Assembly: GCF_030410485.1 (NCBI RefSeq)
Contig: NZ_JAUHHC010000001.1
Coordinates: forward strand, 558,001 to 622,000
Length of the DNA stretch: 64,000 bases
Origin: Roseateles violae
Lineage (GTDB): Bacteria > Pseudomonadota > Gammaproteobacteria > Burkholderiales > Burkholderiaceae_C
Direction: 5' to 3'
The first letter of the stretch is position 1. Each line of letters starts with the position of its first letter. Below the pieces are notes generated by a model. The model saw nothing but the letters and a program-made list of their open reading frames with translations, made no database searches and was not told the DNA's origin. Of this stretch, positions 9,900 to 17,260 are shown one piece after another. A program made the translations under genes and the position numbers.

Positions 9900-10655
9900 A
9901 TGGCCCCAACGACCGTGAATCCTGGCGACCACATCCGCAGCGTGCGCAAGCGTCTCGGCCTGACCCTGAGCGAGCTGAGCGCGCGCACCGGGCTGGCGGT
10001 GTCGACCTTGTCCAAATTGGAAAAAGGCAATGTCTCGCTGTCCTACGACAAGCTGATGCTGCTCAGCAAGGGCCTGGGCGTGGACATGGCCGAGCTGCTC
10101 AGCGACGCGCCGAGCGCGCGGCCGACGCCGGGCGGCGGCGGCCGCCGCGTCGTGCACCGCGCCGGCGAGGGTCAGGCGGTGCAGACGCGCAGCTACCAGC
10201 AGCTCTACCTGGCCTCGGAGCTGCTGAACAAGCGCTTCACGCCGATGGTGGTCGAGGTCTGCGCGCGCACGATCGAAGAGTTCAAGGCCGAGTTCGGCGA
10301 CCTGATCCGCCACCCGGGCGAGGAGTTCGTCTATGTGCTGGAGGGCGAGATCACCTTCCACTCCGAGCTCTATGCGCCGGTGAACCTGAAGACCGGCGAC
10401 TCGATCTATTTCGACAGCGAGATGGGCCACGCCTATCTGAAGGCGGCCGAGGGCCCCTGCCGCCTGGTCGGCACCTGCGCGCCGCGCCATGGCCAGGGCG
10501 AGACGGCGGTCGCCCAGCCCTTCCTCGAGGCCTCGCAAAGGCTGGCGACGCCGCCGGCGAACGACCCGGCACCGAATGCCGGCAAAGCGGGCAAGGCCGG
10601 CAGGAGCGTCGCCGCCAAGCCGGCTGCCAAGGCGGGCCGCACGGCCCGCCGCTGA
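9900..10655 (+). CDS. XRE family regulator with C-terminal cupin domain
   Basis: This 251-aa protein has an N-terminal helix-turn-helix (about residues 9-65, GLTLSELSARTGLAVSTLSKLEKG) and a cupin sensor domain (about 105-205, HPGEEFVYVLEGE, KTGDSIYFDSEMGHAY), then a Lys/Ala-rich tail. This architecture (PuuR-like) usually represses uptake and catabolism of a small molecule sensed by the cupin. It lies between the receptor and transporter genes, and matching palindromes stand in both flanking promoter regions, so it probably controls the whole 3934-13196 island and itself. ATG at 9900 is the only plausible start; the ribosome-binding site is weak. Confidence 0.92.
   Translation: MAPTTVNPGDHIRSVRKRLGLTLSELSARTGLAVSTLSKLEKGNVSLSYDKLMLLSKGLGVDMAELLSDAPSARPTPGGGGRRVVHRAGEGQAVQTRSYQQLYLASELLNKRFTPMVVEVCARTIEEFKAEFGDLIRHPGEEFVYVLEGEITFHSELYAPVNLKTGDSIYFDSEMGHAYLKAAEGPCRLVGTCAPRHGQGETAVAQPFLEASQRLATPPANDPAPNAGKAGKAGRSVAAKPAAKAGRTARR
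10011..10021. promoter_or_regulatory. Operator-like core inside the regulator's HTH codons
   Basis: TCCAAATTGGA, the exact core of the operator at 12039-12055, is spelled by codons 38-41 and the following base (Ser-Lys-Leu-Glu: TCC AAA TTG GAA, then AAA). In this G+C-rich gene Lys, Leu and Glu are normally AAG, CTG and GAG. It may be a downstream autoregulatory site, or chance given the conserved SKLEKG motif. Confidence 0.35.
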
Positions 10656-10659
10656 GCGC

Positions 10660-11994
10660 TCAGCGCGGCGCGCCGCCACCCTTCAGCAGCGGCCGCAGCG
10701 CCAGCAGCGCCGCGGCGGCACAGCCGGCAATGCCGGCCAGCGCCAGGAAGAAGCCACCGGCGCCGAGCCAGGCATAGCCACGGCCGACCACGCCCGACAG
10801 CAGATTGCCGCCGAAGGAGGCCAGGAACCAGGCCGCGATCACCGTCGCGCCCATGCCCACCGGCGCCAGGCGCGCGAACAGGCCCAGGCCCACCGGCAGG
10901 ATGTAGAGCTCGCCCAGCGTGTAGAGCATGAAGAAGAGCAGCAGCCACAGGCCGTGCACCGGCTGGCCGCCGCTGCTGCCGGCGACCAGGGCCAGCAGCA
11001 GATAGGACAGGCCGACGCCGGCCGCGCCGATCGCCATCTTGGTGAGCGGCGCCGGCTCGCGGCCGCGGCCGGCCGCGCGCCGCCACAGGCCGACGACCAG
11101 GGGCGTGAACAGGAAGACGAACAGCGGGTTCAGCGCCTGCACCCAGGTCACCGGCACCGCGAAACCAAAGACCTGCAGGTCGACGCCGCCGTCGACCCAG
11201 ACGGCCAGGGTGTTGCCGCTCTGCTCGTAGGCGCTGCGGAACACGATCACCGTCAGCGCCACCAGCAGCAGCGGCAGGAAGGCGCCACGCCCCTGCGGTG
11301 CCGAGGGCACCGCCTCGGCGGGCCGGGCCGGCTGGGCTTGCGCCGCGCGCGGCCGGTCGGCCGGCAGGTGCTTGCCGCCCAGGATGTAGATCGCCAGGCC
11401 CAGGCACATGCCGATGCCGGCGGCACCGAAGCCCACATGCCAGCCATAGAGCTCGCCCAAGGTGCCGCAGACCAGCGGCGCCAAGAGCGCGCCCAGGTTC
11501 ACGCCGACGTAGTAGATGTTGTAGGCGCCGCCGCGGCGCGGATCGTCGGCGGCGTAGAGATCGCCGACCTGGCTGGGCAGATTCGGCAGGAAGAGGCCGT
11601 TGCCCAGCGCGATCAGGACCAGGGCTGGGAAGAACAGCGACTCCGAGGCCAGGGTGAAATGCCCCAGCGCCATCAGCAGGCCGCCGGCGATGATCGCGCG
11701 GCGCCGGCCCAGCCAGCGGTCGGCCGCATAGCCGCCGAAGATGGGCGTCAGGTAGACGCCGCCGGCATAGAGGCCGTAGATCAGCGAGGCGTCGGCCTGC
11801 GAGAACTGCAGCTGCTTGATCATGTAGTAGATCTGCAGGGTCCGCATGCCATAGAAGGAGAACTTCTCCCACATCTCGGTCAGGAACAGGATCACCAGGC
11901 CGCGCGGCTGGCCGAACCAGCTGGCGCCGCGCTCGGCGGCCGGGCGGGCCGGCGGGGTCGGGATCGTGGTGGCTTCGGTGCTGTGGGCTGACAT
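10660..11994 (-). CDS. POT family proton-coupled di/tripeptide transporter
   Basis: The 444-aa inner-membrane protein has about 12 hydrophobic segments. The POT (PTR2) signature in the first helix, EMWEKFSFYGMRTLQIYYM near residues 40-58, corresponds to the ExxERFxYY motif of DtpA-like carriers, which couple di/tripeptide import to protons. MlrD of the microcystin cluster belongs to the same superfamily. Its start is 65 bp from the divergent D-amino-acid dehydrogenase gene with an operator between them, and its stop nearly touches that of the convergent regulator gene. I infer import of short peptides made in the periplasm by the serine hydrolase. It is slightly shorter than many family members. 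Confidence 0.92.
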   Translation of the reverse strand: MSAHSTEATTIPTPPARPAAERGASWFGQPRGLVILFLTEMWEKFSFYGMRTLQIYYMIKQLQFSQADASLIYGLYAGGVYLTPIFGGYAADRWLGRRRAIIAGGLLMALGHFTLASESLFFPALVLIALGNGLFLPNLPSQVGDLYAADDPRRGGAYNIYYVGVNLGALLAPLVCGTLGELYGWHVGFGAAGIGMCLGLAIYILGGKHLPADRPRAAQAQPARPAEAVPSAPQGRGAFLPLLLVALTVIVFRSAYEQSGNTLAVWVDGGVDLQVFGFAVPVTWVQALNPLFVFLFTPLVVGLWRRAAGRGREPAPLTKMAIGAAGVGLSYLLLALVAGSSGGQPVHGLWLLLFFMLYTLGELYILPVGLGLFARLAPVGMGATVIAAWFLASFGGNLLSGVVGRGYAWLGAGGFFLALAGIAGCAAAALLALRPLLKGGGAPR

Positions 11995-12007
11995 CGGGCT
12001 ATCGTCG

Positions 12008-12036
12008 TTGCCAAGTGATTTTCGCGATGGTACATT
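12008..12036 (+). promoter_or_regulatory. Candidate promoter of D-amino-acid dehydrogenase gene
   Basis: TTGCCA (12008-12013) and TACATT (12031-12036) are spaced by exactly 17 nt. The expected start, about 12043, falls inside operator 2, which fits repression. Predicted by eye. Confidence 0.5.
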
Positions 12037-12046
12037 TATTTTCCAA
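12018..12046 (-). promoter_or_regulatory. Candidate promoter of POT transporter gene
   Basis: On the minus strand TTGGAA (12046-12041) is followed after 17 nt by GAAAAT (12023-12018). As at the TonB receptor promoter, the -35 hexamer is one half of the operator palindrome. Confidence 0.4.
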
Positions 12047-12055
12047 ATTGGAAAA
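12039..12055. promoter_or_regulatory. Operator 2 for the XRE-cupin regulator
   Basis: TTTTCCAA-A-TTGGAAAA is a perfect 17-bp palindrome in the 65-bp region between the divergent POT transporter and dehydrogenase genes. It matches operator 1 at 9750-9765 in both half-sites and overlaps both predicted promoters here. Confidence 0.75.
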
Positions 12056-12059
12056 TCGG

Positions 12060-13196
12060 ATGAACAGCAGCCAGGACTTCGACTTTCTCGTCATCGGTGC
12101 CGGCATCGCCGGCGCCTCGATCGCCGCCTTCCTGTCCGAGCAGGCGCGCGTCGCGATCGTCGAGGCGGAGCCGCAGGCCGGCTACCACTCGACCGGCCGT
12201 TCGGCGGCGCTGTATTCGACGATCTACGGCAATGGCGTGATCCGCGCGCTGACCCGCGCCAGCCTGCCTTTCTTCCAGGCGCCGCCGCCGGCGCTGGCCG
12301 GCACGCCGCTGCTGCGCCCGCGCGACACGCTGTTCCTGGTCGGCCGCGGCCAGGAGGCGCTGGTCGAGGACTTCCGCGCCGATGCCGATGTGCGCGAGCT
12401 GACGCGCTGGATGGAGGTGGACGAGGTGATGGCGCGCGTGCCGGTGCTGCGCCGCGAGCGCGTCGCCGGTGCGCTGCTCGATGCCGGCTCGGCCGACATC
12501 GAGGCCGACGCGCTGCACCAGGGCTTTCTGCGCCATGCGCGCGCTCATGGCGCGCAGCTGCTGCTGGACGCCGGCCTGCGCGCGCTGCAGCGCGAGGGCA
12601 GCGGCTGGCGGGCCGAGACCGCCAGGGGCAGCCTGCGCGCGCCCGTCATCGTCAACGCGGCCGGCGCCTGGGCCGACGGCGTCGCCGCGCTGGCCGGCAT
12701 CGCGCCGGTGCCGCTGCAGCCGCTGCGCCGCACGGCGGTGCTGATCGACATGCCGGATGGCCTGGACGGCAGCGCCTGGCCGGCCCTGGTGGCGATCGAC
12801 GAGAGCCAGTATTTCAAGCCGGACGCCGGCCTGCTGCTGATCTCGGCGGCCGACGAACATCCCAGCGCGCCCTGCGACGCGCAGCCGGAGGAACTGGACG
12901 TGGCCGTCGCCGTCGACCGCTTCGAGACCCTGATCGGCCGGCCGGTGCCGCGCGTGCGCCACAGCTGGGCCGGGCTGCGCGTGTTCGCGCCCGACCGCAC
13001 GCCGGTGATCGGCTTCGAGCCGACGGCGCCGGGCTTCTTCTGGTGCGCCGGCCAGGGCGGCTATGGCATCCAGACCTCGCCGGCGCTGGGCCGCACGGCC
13101 GCCGCGCTGGCGCTGGGCCGGCCGCTGCCGGAGGACCTGCAGGCGCTGGGCGTGCAGGCGCGCCAGCTGTCGCCACAGCGTTTCCGTTCGAACTGA
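12060..13196 (+). CDS. FAD-dependent D-amino-acid dehydrogenase (D-arginine dehydrogenase-like)
   Basis: The 378-aa DAO-family flavoprotein has a Rossmann motif (VIGAGIAGAS, residues 11-20) and resembles Pseudomonas D-arginine dehydrogenase DauA along its length as I remember it: AGYHSTGRSAA with His43 at the catalytic-loop position, GADIEADALHQG-like text, VNAAGAWAD, and FFWCAGQGGYGIQTSPA at the C-terminal substrate loop. DauA oxidises D-Arg, D-Lys and other D-amino acids to 2-oxoacids. ATG at 12060 is preferred because the earlier in-frame ATGs lie within the promoter/operator. It is divergent from the peptide transporter and shares its operator, so it probably deaminates D-residues released from imported peptides. 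The exact substrate is not determined. Confidence 0.88.
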   Translation: MNSSQDFDFLVIGAGIAGASIAAFLSEQARVAIVEAEPQAGYHSTGRSAALYSTIYGNGVIRALTRASLPFFQAPPPALAGTPLLRPRDTLFLVGRGQEALVEDFRADADVRELTRWMEVDEVMARVPVLRRERVAGALLDAGSADIEADALHQGFLRHARAHGAQLLLDAGLRALQREGSGWRAETARGSLRAPVIVNAAGAWADGVAALAGIAPVPLQPLRRTAVLIDMPDGLDGSAWPALVAIDESQYFKPDAGLLLISAADEHPSAPCDAQPEELDVAVAVDRFETLIGRPVPRVRHSWAGLRVFAPDRTPVIGFEPTAPGFFWCAGQGGYGIQTSPALGRTAAALALGRPLPEDLQALGVQARQLSPQRFRSN

Positions 13197-13259
13197 GACA
13201 GCGCCCGAGCCGCAGCAAGGAGCAAGAGAGGAGCCTTGGAGGAGGCTGGAGGAGAAGCC

Positions 13260-13294
13260 CCCTGGCGCGGCGGCGTCAAGTCGCCGCGCCAGGG
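13260..13294 (+). terminator. Strong hairpin after the D-amino-acid dehydrogenase gene
   Basis: CCCTGGCGCGGCG (13260-13272) pairs perfectly with CGCCGCGCCAGGG (13282-13294) around a 9-nt loop, 64 bp after the stop. No T-run follows, so termination is inferred from stem strength and position. Confidence 0.6.
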
Positions 13295-13330
13295 TAAGCT
13301 CGGCATCCTGCGCCCTCTGCCGTTCCCTTC

Positions 13331-16300
13331 ATGAGATTGCCGTCCAGGAGCCCCGCCGGTTCGCTGCGTCCCCTTGCCGCCCGCCTCGCCGCCCTGCTGC
13401 TGGCCGCCGCCCTGTCGGCACTCGGCCCGGCCGCCGGCGCAGCAGCCGCCCCCGGCGACACGCTGGAGGTGCAGTTCCGCAGCGTACAGATCCCGCAGAA
13501 CACCGCGCCGACCCTGGCGCAGGACAAGGCCGGCTTCATCTGGGTCGCGACCAGCAAGGGCCTGACCCGCTACGACGGCTACCGGCTGCGGCCGATCGAG
13601 CGCCAGGACGACGCGGCCGGCACGCAGCAGCCGCCGGCACAGCGCAGCCTCGGCTGGGTGCGCGCGCTGGCAGCGGCGCGCGACGGCCGCATGTGGATAG
13701 GCACCGAGTTCATGGGCCTGATGGTCTACGACGCCGAGCGTGACCGGGTGGAGCCGCAGCACGGCGGGGCCAAGAGCAGCCCGATCCACACGCCGATCCG
13801 CGCGCTGGCCGAGGACGCCGACGGCGCGATCTGGGTCGGCACCGTCGGCCAGGGCCTGTTCCGCTACCGGCCCGGCAGCGGCCGCTTCGAGCAAGAGAAG
13901 CTGCGCTGGGGCGACGAGCCGGAGTCCCGCGTGCTGGCGCTGTGCGTGGCCAGCGACGGCAGCGTCTGGGCCGGCCACTGGCGCGGCCTGGCGCGACGCC
14001 AGCCCGACGGCGAATGGGAAACGCTGCCGCTGCCGGGCCGGGAAGCCAGCGGTGCGCCGGTGCTGGCCTTGGCCGAGGACCGCGACGGCCGGCTCTGGCT
14101 GGGCACGCAGGACGGCCGGCTGGGCGTCTACGAGAAGGCCAAGCAGGGCGGCGCCGGCCGGCTGCGCTGGGTGCAGCAGCTGGGCATGCCGGTGCAGGCC
14201 CTGGCCCAGGCGGCCGACGGCCGGCTGTGGGTGGGCACCAAGGTCGGCCTGCTGTGGGTGGACCCGGCCAGCGGCGAGATCGAGGCGCGGCTGCGCCACG
14301 ACCCGCGTCGCACGACCAGCCTGGCCGGCAACGACATCAGCGGCCTGCTGCGCGACCGCAGCGGCGCCATGTGGGTGACCGGCTACGGCCTGGGCCTGCA
14401 ACGCCATCAGCAGCACGCGGCGCTGGCCGTGCGCGGCGCCGACGTCGATGCGGCCGGCCCGCTGGCCGAGCCTGATGTGCGCGCGCTGCTGAGCCTGCGC
14501 AACGGCGAGGTGCTGGCGCCGACGCAGCTGGGCCGCGTCGTGCGCCTGGACGGCCGGCCCGGCCACGGCCTGGCCTCGCTGGGCGTCTGGCCGCGCGAGC
14601 GCACGAGCATCGTCGAATCGCTGGCCGAGGCGGCCGACGGCAGCATCTGGCTGGCCGGCGGCGGCCGGCTCGAGCGGCGCAGCGCCGACGGCCGGCTGCT
14701 GCGCGACTGGCCGCTGGACGGCGGCCGCGCGCAGCGCCTGCTGCTGCGCGCCAACGGCGAGGTCTGGCTGGGCATGCAGGAGGGCCTGTACAAGCTGGCC
14801 GGCCCGGCGGCCGGCGCGCTGCAGCGCGTCCATCTGGCCGGCGGCGCGCCGCTGCATGGCGGCATCTATGCGCTGATCGAGGCGCCGGCCGGCGAGGGCC
14901 GCGAGGCCGAGCTCTGGGTCGGCGGCCAGCAGGGCCTGTTCCGCGAGCAGGGCGGGGCGGGCCGGCTGGAGACGGTGACGCCGGCCCCGGACGCCGGCCT
15001 GAGCAGCCCCATCATCATCGGCCTGCTGCGCGCGCGCGACGGCACGCTCTGGATCGACCAGCCGGTGGCCGGCCTGAGCCGCCTGCTCGGCTGGGACGGG
15101 CAGGGCCGCGCGCGCTTCGAGCGCATCGGCGAGCGCCTGGGCAGCGAGGGCGTGTTCGGCGGCAATCTGCACGAGGACGCGCAGGGCCGCATCTGGAGCC
15201 AGCTGCATGTCTACGACCCGCGCAGCGACCGGCTGGACGGCTTCGGCGCGGCCGAGGGCGCCTCCTTCGGCAGCTTCTGGTTCTTCGCCAGCGCCGAGCT
15301 GCCCGGCGGCGCGCTGCTGTTCGGCGGCAGCCGCGGCCTGCTGCGCGTGGAGCCGGGCGCCTACAAGACCACGCCGCGCGACACGCCGCTGCTGATCAGC
15401 GCGCTGCGCGTCAACGGCCAGCCCTACCAGCCGCAGCGCCTGCATGCCGGCCTCACCCTGCCGGCCGGCACGCGCACGCTGGGCGTCGAATTCGCCGGCC
15501 TCGACTTTGCCGAACCGGAACGGCTGCGCTACCAGTACCGGCTGCAGGGCCTGGACGCCGACTGGACCACCGTCGACGCCAGTGCGCGCAGCCCCAGCTT
15601 CGGGCCGCTGAAGCCGGGCCGCTACCTGCTGCAGGTGCGCGCGGCGGCGCCGCTGGCGCCCTGGGGCCCGCCGCAGCTGGAGCTGCCGATCGAGCGGCTG
15701 CCGGCCTGGTGGGAGACCCTGGCGGCCCAGCTGGCCGGCGCGGCACTGCTGCTGCTGGCGCTGTGGGCCTGGGTGCGCTGGCGCACGCGGCGGCTGCGCC
15801 GGCGCGAGGTCGAGCTGCAGGCGCTGGTCGATGCGCGCACCGCGGAGCTGCGCGAGGCCAGCATCACCGATGCGCTGACCGGCCTGCGCAACCGCCGCTA
15901 TCTGGAGCTGCGCCTGCAGGACGATCTGCGCCTGTGCCTGCGCCGTTTCGAGACTGCCACCGCGGTCGACGCCGGACTGCCGGGGCCGGACAGCGATCTG
16001 CTGGTGATGCTGCTGGACCTCGACCATTTCAAGCGCGTCAACGACGCCCATGGCCATGCGGCCGGCGACGCCGTGCTGGTGCAGCTGGCGGCGCGGCTGC
16101 GGCGCGTGTTCCGCGAGACCGACGCGCTGGTGCGCTGGGGCGGCGAGGAGGTGCTGGTGCTGGTGCGCGAAACGAATCGGGAGGAGGCCGCCGAGCTGGC
16201 CGAGCGCGCCTGCGCCGCGGTGCGCGAGCAGCCCTTCGACATCGGCTTCGGCCAGCAGGTGAACGTCAGCGTCTCGATCGGCTTCGCCGCCTTCCCGCTC

Positions 16301-16519
16301 GATCCGCGCCAGCCGCGCGCCTGGGACTGGCAGGCCAGCCTGGCGCTGGCCGACTCGGCACTCTATGCGGCCAAGGCCCAGGGTCGCGACGGCTTTGTGG
16401 GCGCCGTGCGCGCCGACGGCCTGACGCCGCGCGAGGCGCCGCGCGATGCCGAGGGCTGGCAAACGGCCAGCCGGCTCGCGATCCGGCGCAGCAGCAGCCG
16501 CGAGGCGGTGCTCGGCTGA
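13331..16519 (+). CDS. Periplasmic beta-propeller (Y_Y_Y) sensor with cytoplasmic GGDEF diguanylate cyclase
   Basis: This 1062-aa protein begins with a signal sequence and continues with many two-component-regulator propeller repeats (GxIWVGT/DGRLWLGT-type blades, about residues 45-690), a Y_Y_Y domain (about 710-780), one transmembrane helix (about 790-815), a short coiled coil and a GGDEF domain (about 844-1030). The active site reads RWGGEEV and should make c-di-GMP. An RETD inhibitory (I-site) motif precedes it by five residues, so product inhibition is expected. In this family the periplasmic propeller often senses glycans or other extracellular ligands and normally drives a histidine kinase; here the output is c-di-GMP. 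No phosphodiesterase is adjacent. The ligand is unknown. Confidence 0.92.
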   Translation: MRLPSRSPAGSLRPLAARLAALLLAAALSALGPAAGAAAAPGDTLEVQFRSVQIPQNTAPTLAQDKAGFIWVATSKGLTRYDGYRLRPIERQDDAAGTQQPPAQRSLGWVRALAAARDGRMWIGTEFMGLMVYDAERDRVEPQHGGAKSSPIHTPIRALAEDADGAIWVGTVGQGLFRYRPGSGRFEQEKLRWGDEPESRVLALCVASDGSVWAGHWRGLARRQPDGEWETLPLPGREASGAPVLALAEDRDGRLWLGTQDGRLGVYEKAKQGGAGRLRWVQQLGMPVQALAQAADGRLWVGTKVGLLWVDPASGEIEARLRHDPRRTTSLAGNDISGLLRDRSGAMWVTGYGLGLQRHQQHAALAVRGADVDAAGPLAEPDVRALLSLRNGEVLAPTQLGRVVRLDGRPGHGLASLGVWPRERTSIVESLAEAADGSIWLAGGGRLERRSADGRLLRDWPLDGGRAQRLLLRANGEVWLGMQEGLYKLAGPAAGALQRVHLAGGAPLHGGIYALIEAPAGEGREAELWVGGQQGLFREQGGAGRLETVTPAPDAGLSSPIIIGLLRARDGTLWIDQPVAGLSRLLGWDGQGRARFERIGERLGSEGVFGGNLHEDAQGRIWSQLHVYDPRSDRLDGFGAAEGASFGSFWFFASAELPGGALLFGGSRGLLRVEPGAYKTTPRDTPLLISALRVNGQPYQPQRLHAGLTLPAGTRTLGVEFAGLDFAEPERLRYQYRLQGLDADWTTVDASARSPSFGPLKPGRYLLQVRAAAPLAPWGPPQLELPIERLPAWWETLAAQLAGAALLLLALWAWVRWRTRRLRRREVELQALVDARTAELREASITDALTGLRNRRYLELRLQDDLRLCLRRFETATAVDAGLPGPDSDLLVMLLDLDHFKRVNDAHGHAAGDAVLVQLAARLRRVFRETDALVRWGGEEVLVLVRETNREEAAELAERACAAVREQPFDIGFGQQVNVSVSIGFAAFPLDPRQPRAWDWQASLALADSALYAAKAQGRDGFVGAVRADGLTPREAPRDAEGWQTASRLAIRRSSSREAVLG

Positions 16520-16528
16520 GGGCGGACG

Positions 16529-17140
16529 CTATCCGGCCGTCGTCTCGGGACCGGCCGCCGCGCCCGCGCGCCTGCGCCGCAGCCCGAGGGCTAGCAGGCC
16601 CAGGCCGCTCAGCATCAGGCCGTAGCTGGCCGGCTCGGGAACGAGGCTGACGGTGCCGACAAAGCCGATCAGGGCCGTGGCATTGGGCGGGAATTCCCGG
16701 CGGTCGAGGATGCCGCGCTTGCGCAGCTCGCCGGTCGCACCGGCGAAGCTGCCGGTGCCGCCGGTGACCACGAACAGGCCGTCGAGATTGAAAACGCCCG
16801 GCGTGCCACTGTCCGTCAGCACGCTGAAGGTGGTTCCCTCCAGGGAGCCGGTGGCGAACTGGAAGCTGAACATGCCGTCGTAGGTGGTCGTCGGCGGCGG
16901 CGGCTTGATGCACTCGCTCGAGTTGAAGATGAAGACGCCGTGGTTCGAATTCGTCGTGCCGATATTGGTGTTGAAGATGGTCAGATCCGGCGCGCAGCGC
17001 CCGCCGGGGGCGGCCCCGCCGCCGGCGAGGTAGATCGTGCCATCGAGTGGCATGGTCAGCGCCGCGGCCGGCATCGACGTGGCCAGGGCGAGAGCTGCCA
17101 GGCTTGCGGCGCCAAGGCCGCGCAAGGTCTTGTCGATCAT
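16529..17140 (-). CDS. PEP-CTERM sorting domain protein
   Basis: The 203-aa exported protein has a signal peptide (MIDKTLRGLGAASLAALALA), a middle of unknown function rich in Gly, Thr and Phe with two cysteines, and a C-terminal PEP-CTERM tag: VPEPASYGLM, a hydrophobic helix and an RRRR cluster. Such proteins are processed by exosortase (EpsH) and associate with exopolysaccharide or the surface. ATG at 17140 follows CAGGAGCATTCC. No exosortase or polysaccharide genes are in the window. The neighbouring GGDEF protein is convergent, so no shared transcription is implied. Confidence 0.88.
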   Translation of the reverse strand: MIDKTLRGLGAASLAALALATSMPAAALTMPLDGTIYLAGGGAAPGGRCAPDLTIFNTNIGTTNSNHGVFIFNSSECIKPPPPTTTYDGMFSFQFATGSLEGTTFSVLTDSGTPGVFNLDGLFVVTGGTGSFAGATGELRKRGILDRREFPPNATALIGFVGTVSLVPEPASYGLMLSGLGLLALGLRRRRAGAAAGPETTAG

Positions 17141-17260
17141 GGAATGCTCCTGCTGCGCGCCGAGTCGGCGCAAGCCGAGTCTGGCCGCCAAGCGGCGCGG
17201 CGGCGATATCTTGCAGGTGATGAATCGGTGATGGCGAGGTGATTTCGTCGGCTCGGCTTC

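Noticed and set aside
3934-13196. Calling the island a true mlr microcystin-degradation cluster
   Set aside because: MlrA is absent, M81 and POT proteins are common in other contexts, and no substrate evidence exists; only a resemblance in pathway logic is claimed.
13061-16462. A 1133-codon open frame on the minus strand opposite the GGDEF gene
   Set aside because: It is a G+C-bias shadow of the plus-strand gene: the composition is Gln/Arg/Ala-rich and low-complexity, with no domain motifs, while the plus strand has clear GGDEF and propeller motifs.
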